Source: Cucumis sativus | Lineage: Eukaryota > Streptophyta > Magnoliopsida > Cucurbitales > Cucurbitaceae | Assembly (NCBI RefSeq): GCF_000004075.3 | Contig: NC_026657.2 | Location: forward strand, 33,962,732 to 34,026,731 | Length of the DNA stretch: 64,000 nt | Direction of reading: 5' to 3' | In this document: positions 61,242 to 64,000 of the stretch, one piece after another | Position numbering within the stretch: the first letter of the stretch is position 1 | How the letters are laid out: the number at the start of each line of letters is the position of its first letter | The notes under the pieces: generated by a model | The model's input: the letters and a program-made list of their open reading frames with translations, nothing else | Told to the model about the DNA's origin: nothing | Databases searched by the model: none | Program-made: the position numbers and the translations under genes

Positions 61242-63624
61242 ATGATTTCTTTGTCTGATGTTTATCATGTTGTGGCAGCCACAGTCCCTCTGTATGTGGC
61301 CATGATGTTAGCTTACATATCTGTAAAATGGTGGAAGTTCTTCACAGCTGAGCAATGTTCTGGAATAAACAAGTTTGTGGCAAAATTTTCAATCCCGCTG
61401 TTATCTTTTCAAGTCATTTCCGAGAACAATCTCTACAAAATGAACCGCCAGTTGATATTGGCTGACTTTCTTCAGAAAATATTAGCTATTATTCTGTTGG
61501 GAGCAGTCACTAAAATCACCTCTCGTGGAGGCTTGAATTGGATTATCACTGGTCTCTCTCTGTCAACCATGCCAAATACTCTAATTCTAGGATTGCCAGT
61601 ATTGAAGGCCATGTATGGAAGTGAAGCAGATGTGCTTCTTGCCCAGATAGTTGTCTTGCAGAGCATTCTTTGGTATAACATATTACTGTTTCTCTTTGAG
61701 TTTACTACCACCAAAGCAGCTTCCTTAGCTCCAGCATCAGAAGCAACAGGTAGGCATTGAAATTTGCTTTTTAAAAATAGTAACAAAGAGAATGAAATCA
61801 CCTCAACTCAACTTTATAAGCCATTTATGTGTTTGTTTAGGACTTCCCGAAACAAAAATGGTCATATTCATACCAATGTCATGAACTTCGGTAACCATCC
61901 CAGTTTAAGTTTTCATGTATTACATTAGGACTTCCCTCAACTGAAATGGGTGTTTTCATGCTATCAACTTCAATAACATTCCTTCATCCTTGTGAAACCA
62001 GAATGGAAACTTGCAAAATTTTCTATTGATTGCCTTTTTCCCTGTTTCCTAGATTTTTATTCTCTTTCTACATCCATAGGTCGTGAGTGCTATACTTAGG
62101 TCACTGTATTTGGGAGAAATAATACTCAACATAGTTGTTCGAATGCCCTGAAGGTCTTCGGTTCAACCTTCAAGTCACGTCTTGAGGATATGTATTTATT
62201 TATGAGTTATTTACGATAATCTTAAGGTCTAGAGAAGTAGAATATATAAACTTTCTAACCTAGTGATACCATTTTGTGTTCTGAAAACATTTTTTCTAAT
62301 AATATTATTCTTCCTCTGCTCCGTGGACGTATCTAACATAATGTTAGTGAACCACGTATATCTTTACGTCGATCTCTATACGTTTATTGTATTACTTAAT
62401 TATTGATTTCGCAACGATAGTCTCACATGAATTCATATAGCAAAAATGTGTAAACTAACTTTATTCGGTTCATTTATCCTAGTTATCGTGTTTGTCCTTT
62501 TGTAAAGCAGAAATTGAAATAACTCATGAAGGACGACCGAAAGAAGAGATTGAGGAGGCAAGAGATAGAAACGGAAGGAGTTTGAGAACCAAGTCCATTC
62601 TCTTAACAGTTGCAAGGAAGCTCATCATCAACCCCAATACTCATGCAACTATATTGGGACTCATTTGGGCAAGCATAAGATTCAGGTAAGTTAGAGATGA
62701 TAGCTTTCACTTTAAAAAAGCAATAGATGTATTGGGATCATGGAACTAACATTCTGTCAGGTGGGGAGTAAAACTGCCAGAAGTTATTGACAGATCAATA
62801 TCAATTCTATCAACTGGAGGCCTTGGTATGGCTATGTTCAGCTTAGGTCTTTTCATGGGTTCAAGGACTAGCATTATAGCATGTGGCACAAAGATGACAC
62901 TGGTGGCCATGGGAATGAAATTCTTAGTGGGGCCTGCACTTATGGCAGCATGCTCACTTGCTCTAGGACTTAGGGGCAAATTGCTCAGAGTGGCAATTGT
63001 GCAGGTTTGTTGTAATTTGTATTAATAACAAGTCCACATCCAGGAATTGGCAATTCTGTTTAACGTGCTTGTTTCTTGATCTTTCTTCTTCTTCTTCTTC
63101 TTTGGCACAGGCAGCACTTCCTCAAGGAATTGTTCCATTTGTCTTTTCCAAAGAGTATAATATACATCCAGACGTTTTAAGCACAGGGTAACTATTGTAA
63201 TTTTCATTTCTTATGTCAATTTTAAACAAGATATTGATCCTCTCTTATATTTAAATGTGCTTAGATCACCAACTTTATGCTCTTTATATACTTTATATAA
63301 ACTATATATAAAAGATTGAAGTGATACTAATGTTAATACTTAGCTCAGTGGTAAAACTGTCATCTAGTCCCCTCTAGACCCCATTCCTTCATTTTCTTCA
63401 ATATTATTTCTAGTGAACTACAAATCCTCCATCAACAAAATTTCTAGATCTACTGTCGGCTTAGTTGATAGAATTTTGCTTTCGAGCAGTTTAAGTAGAA
63501 GCATTATAGTTACATCCCTAAAGTACATACTGATGTGGGGTTTTCTTTTGGTTACAGGGTACTTTTGGGGTTGCTCATTGCACTGCCAGTAGCACTGGCC
63601 TATTACTACTTGCTATCATTGTAA
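61242..63624 (+). CDS. Short PIN auxin transporter (PIN8 type)
   Basis: It belongs to the PIN auxin efflux carrier family. Five exons: 61242-61749, 62511-62685, 62761-63004, 63111-63187 and 63558-63624; 1071 nt or 356 residues. About five membrane segments lie in 1-160, followed by a short hydrophilic loop (about 160-205) and about five more to the end. PIN motifs: [40 protein letters not shown], the crossover [10 protein letters not shown] (110-119) and [11 protein letters not shown] (311-321). The N-terminal half matches PIN8 better than PIN5. The loop lacks the long phosphorylated region of plasma-membrane PINs, so an ER location and intracellular auxin balance are likely (PIN8 in Arabidopsis is pollen-expressed; family knowledge). 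The frame is open upstream to 61149 but there is no ATG before 61242. Confidence 0.93.
63335..63510 (+). repeat. tRNA-like (SINE-type) fragment in PIN8 intron 4
   Basis: TTAGCTCAGTGGTAAAACTG resembles a Pol III A box (TRGCTCAGTGG), followed by GTCCCCTCTAGACCCC. Some 100 bp on, GGCTTAGTTGATAGAATTTTG is another A-box-like stretch. No cloverleaf can be completed, so these are not tRNA genes; a decayed tRNA-derived SINE is the likeliest source. Boundaries are approximate. Confidence 0.3.
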
Positions 63625-64000
63625 AGCATCAATGCAGCCAATGCCACCAAAGGATAACAAGAAATTTAGGACATTGACGCTAAACATCAGTAAAAGACCC
63701 ATGAAAATATGAAGCTTTTGAGTTAAAAAATTTTTTTGCCATTTTTTTTCCCGAAATGGTATACTGCTGATGATTTTAAGAAGCATGTAAATGTTTGTGC
63801 TGAAGATATCAATGAAGGATGATGATATGCAATAAACAAAATAGAAGGAAAAATTACAATGAGTTAAATAGGAAGCAGAGTGAACAGACCTTTGCTACTA
63901 ATCAGCATCCTGTTGTTTGTATAGTCTTACTATCCATTGTTTGAGTCTGTAGTTTCAAATATCAGCCAGAGACTTGGGAACATTCTCTCAACTTTTATAA
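63625..64000. other. 3' UTR and flank of the PIN8-type gene
   Basis: AT-rich sequence after the stop codon, including AATAAACAAAA near 63831, a plausible polyadenylation region. No further gene visible before the window ends. Confidence 0.5.

Noticed and set aside
63335..63400. A second tRNA gene
   Set aside because: Only an A-box-like motif is present; no acceptor, anticodon or T stems can be formed.
1..64000. CRISPR arrays, prokaryotic operons or integrated viral genes
   Set aside because: The window is plant nuclear DNA; tandem repeats lack regular spacers and no viral reading frame was seen apart from the copia relic, which is a retrotransposon.

Overview
This window is nuclear DNA from a flowering plant, a eudicot. 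It is AT-rich, its genes are split by many GT-AG introns, and it encodes plant-specific families: a PIN auxin carrier, a two-AP2-domain factor, a pectate lyase and a plant cysteine oxidase. The gene and repeat style would fit a cucurbit, but that is an inference from general character, not from a diagnostic sequence.

Ten protein genes can be modelled; for the nine multi-exon ones the exon lengths sum to whole codons. From left to right: aldose 1-epimerase (minus, 689-3550); a PQQ beta-propeller protein of the polyvinyl-alcohol-dehydrogenase-like type (plus, 6183-9347) with an antisense tRNA-Leu(CAA) in its second intron; plant cysteine oxidase (minus, 10473-12921); a gene-poor stretch of about 12.8 kb; V-ATPase subunit d (plus, 25714-29302); an intronless gene for a secretory-pathway membrane protein (plus, 31529-33547); a WRI/ADAP-type double-AP2 factor (minus, 33929-37009); a stretch of transposon debris; the FACT subunit SSRP1 (plus, 42777-48986); a hAT-like element and a decayed Ty1/copia element; pectate lyase (minus, 55448-57041); and a short PIN8-type auxin carrier (plus, 61242-63624).

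These are independent single genes, as usual in plants, not an operon or cluster. Their roles are diverse: sugar anomer interconversion, oxygen sensing through the N-degron pathway, proton pumping, transcription control, histone chaperoning, cell-wall pectin cleavage and ER auxin transport. I see no novel multi-gene system.

The points most worth a second look are an apparent GA-AG intron in the PQQ-type gene, where the donor reads AAG|GAAAGT; a truncated duplicate of the tRNA 3' end with its terminator 104 bp away; a conserved 9-nt microexon in the AP2 gene; a 16-base poly-C run in the cysteine-oxidase intron; a promoter-like island with no gene at about 19.54-19.79 kb; and several layered transposon relics at 39.8-42.3 kb and 49.4-53.8 kb.
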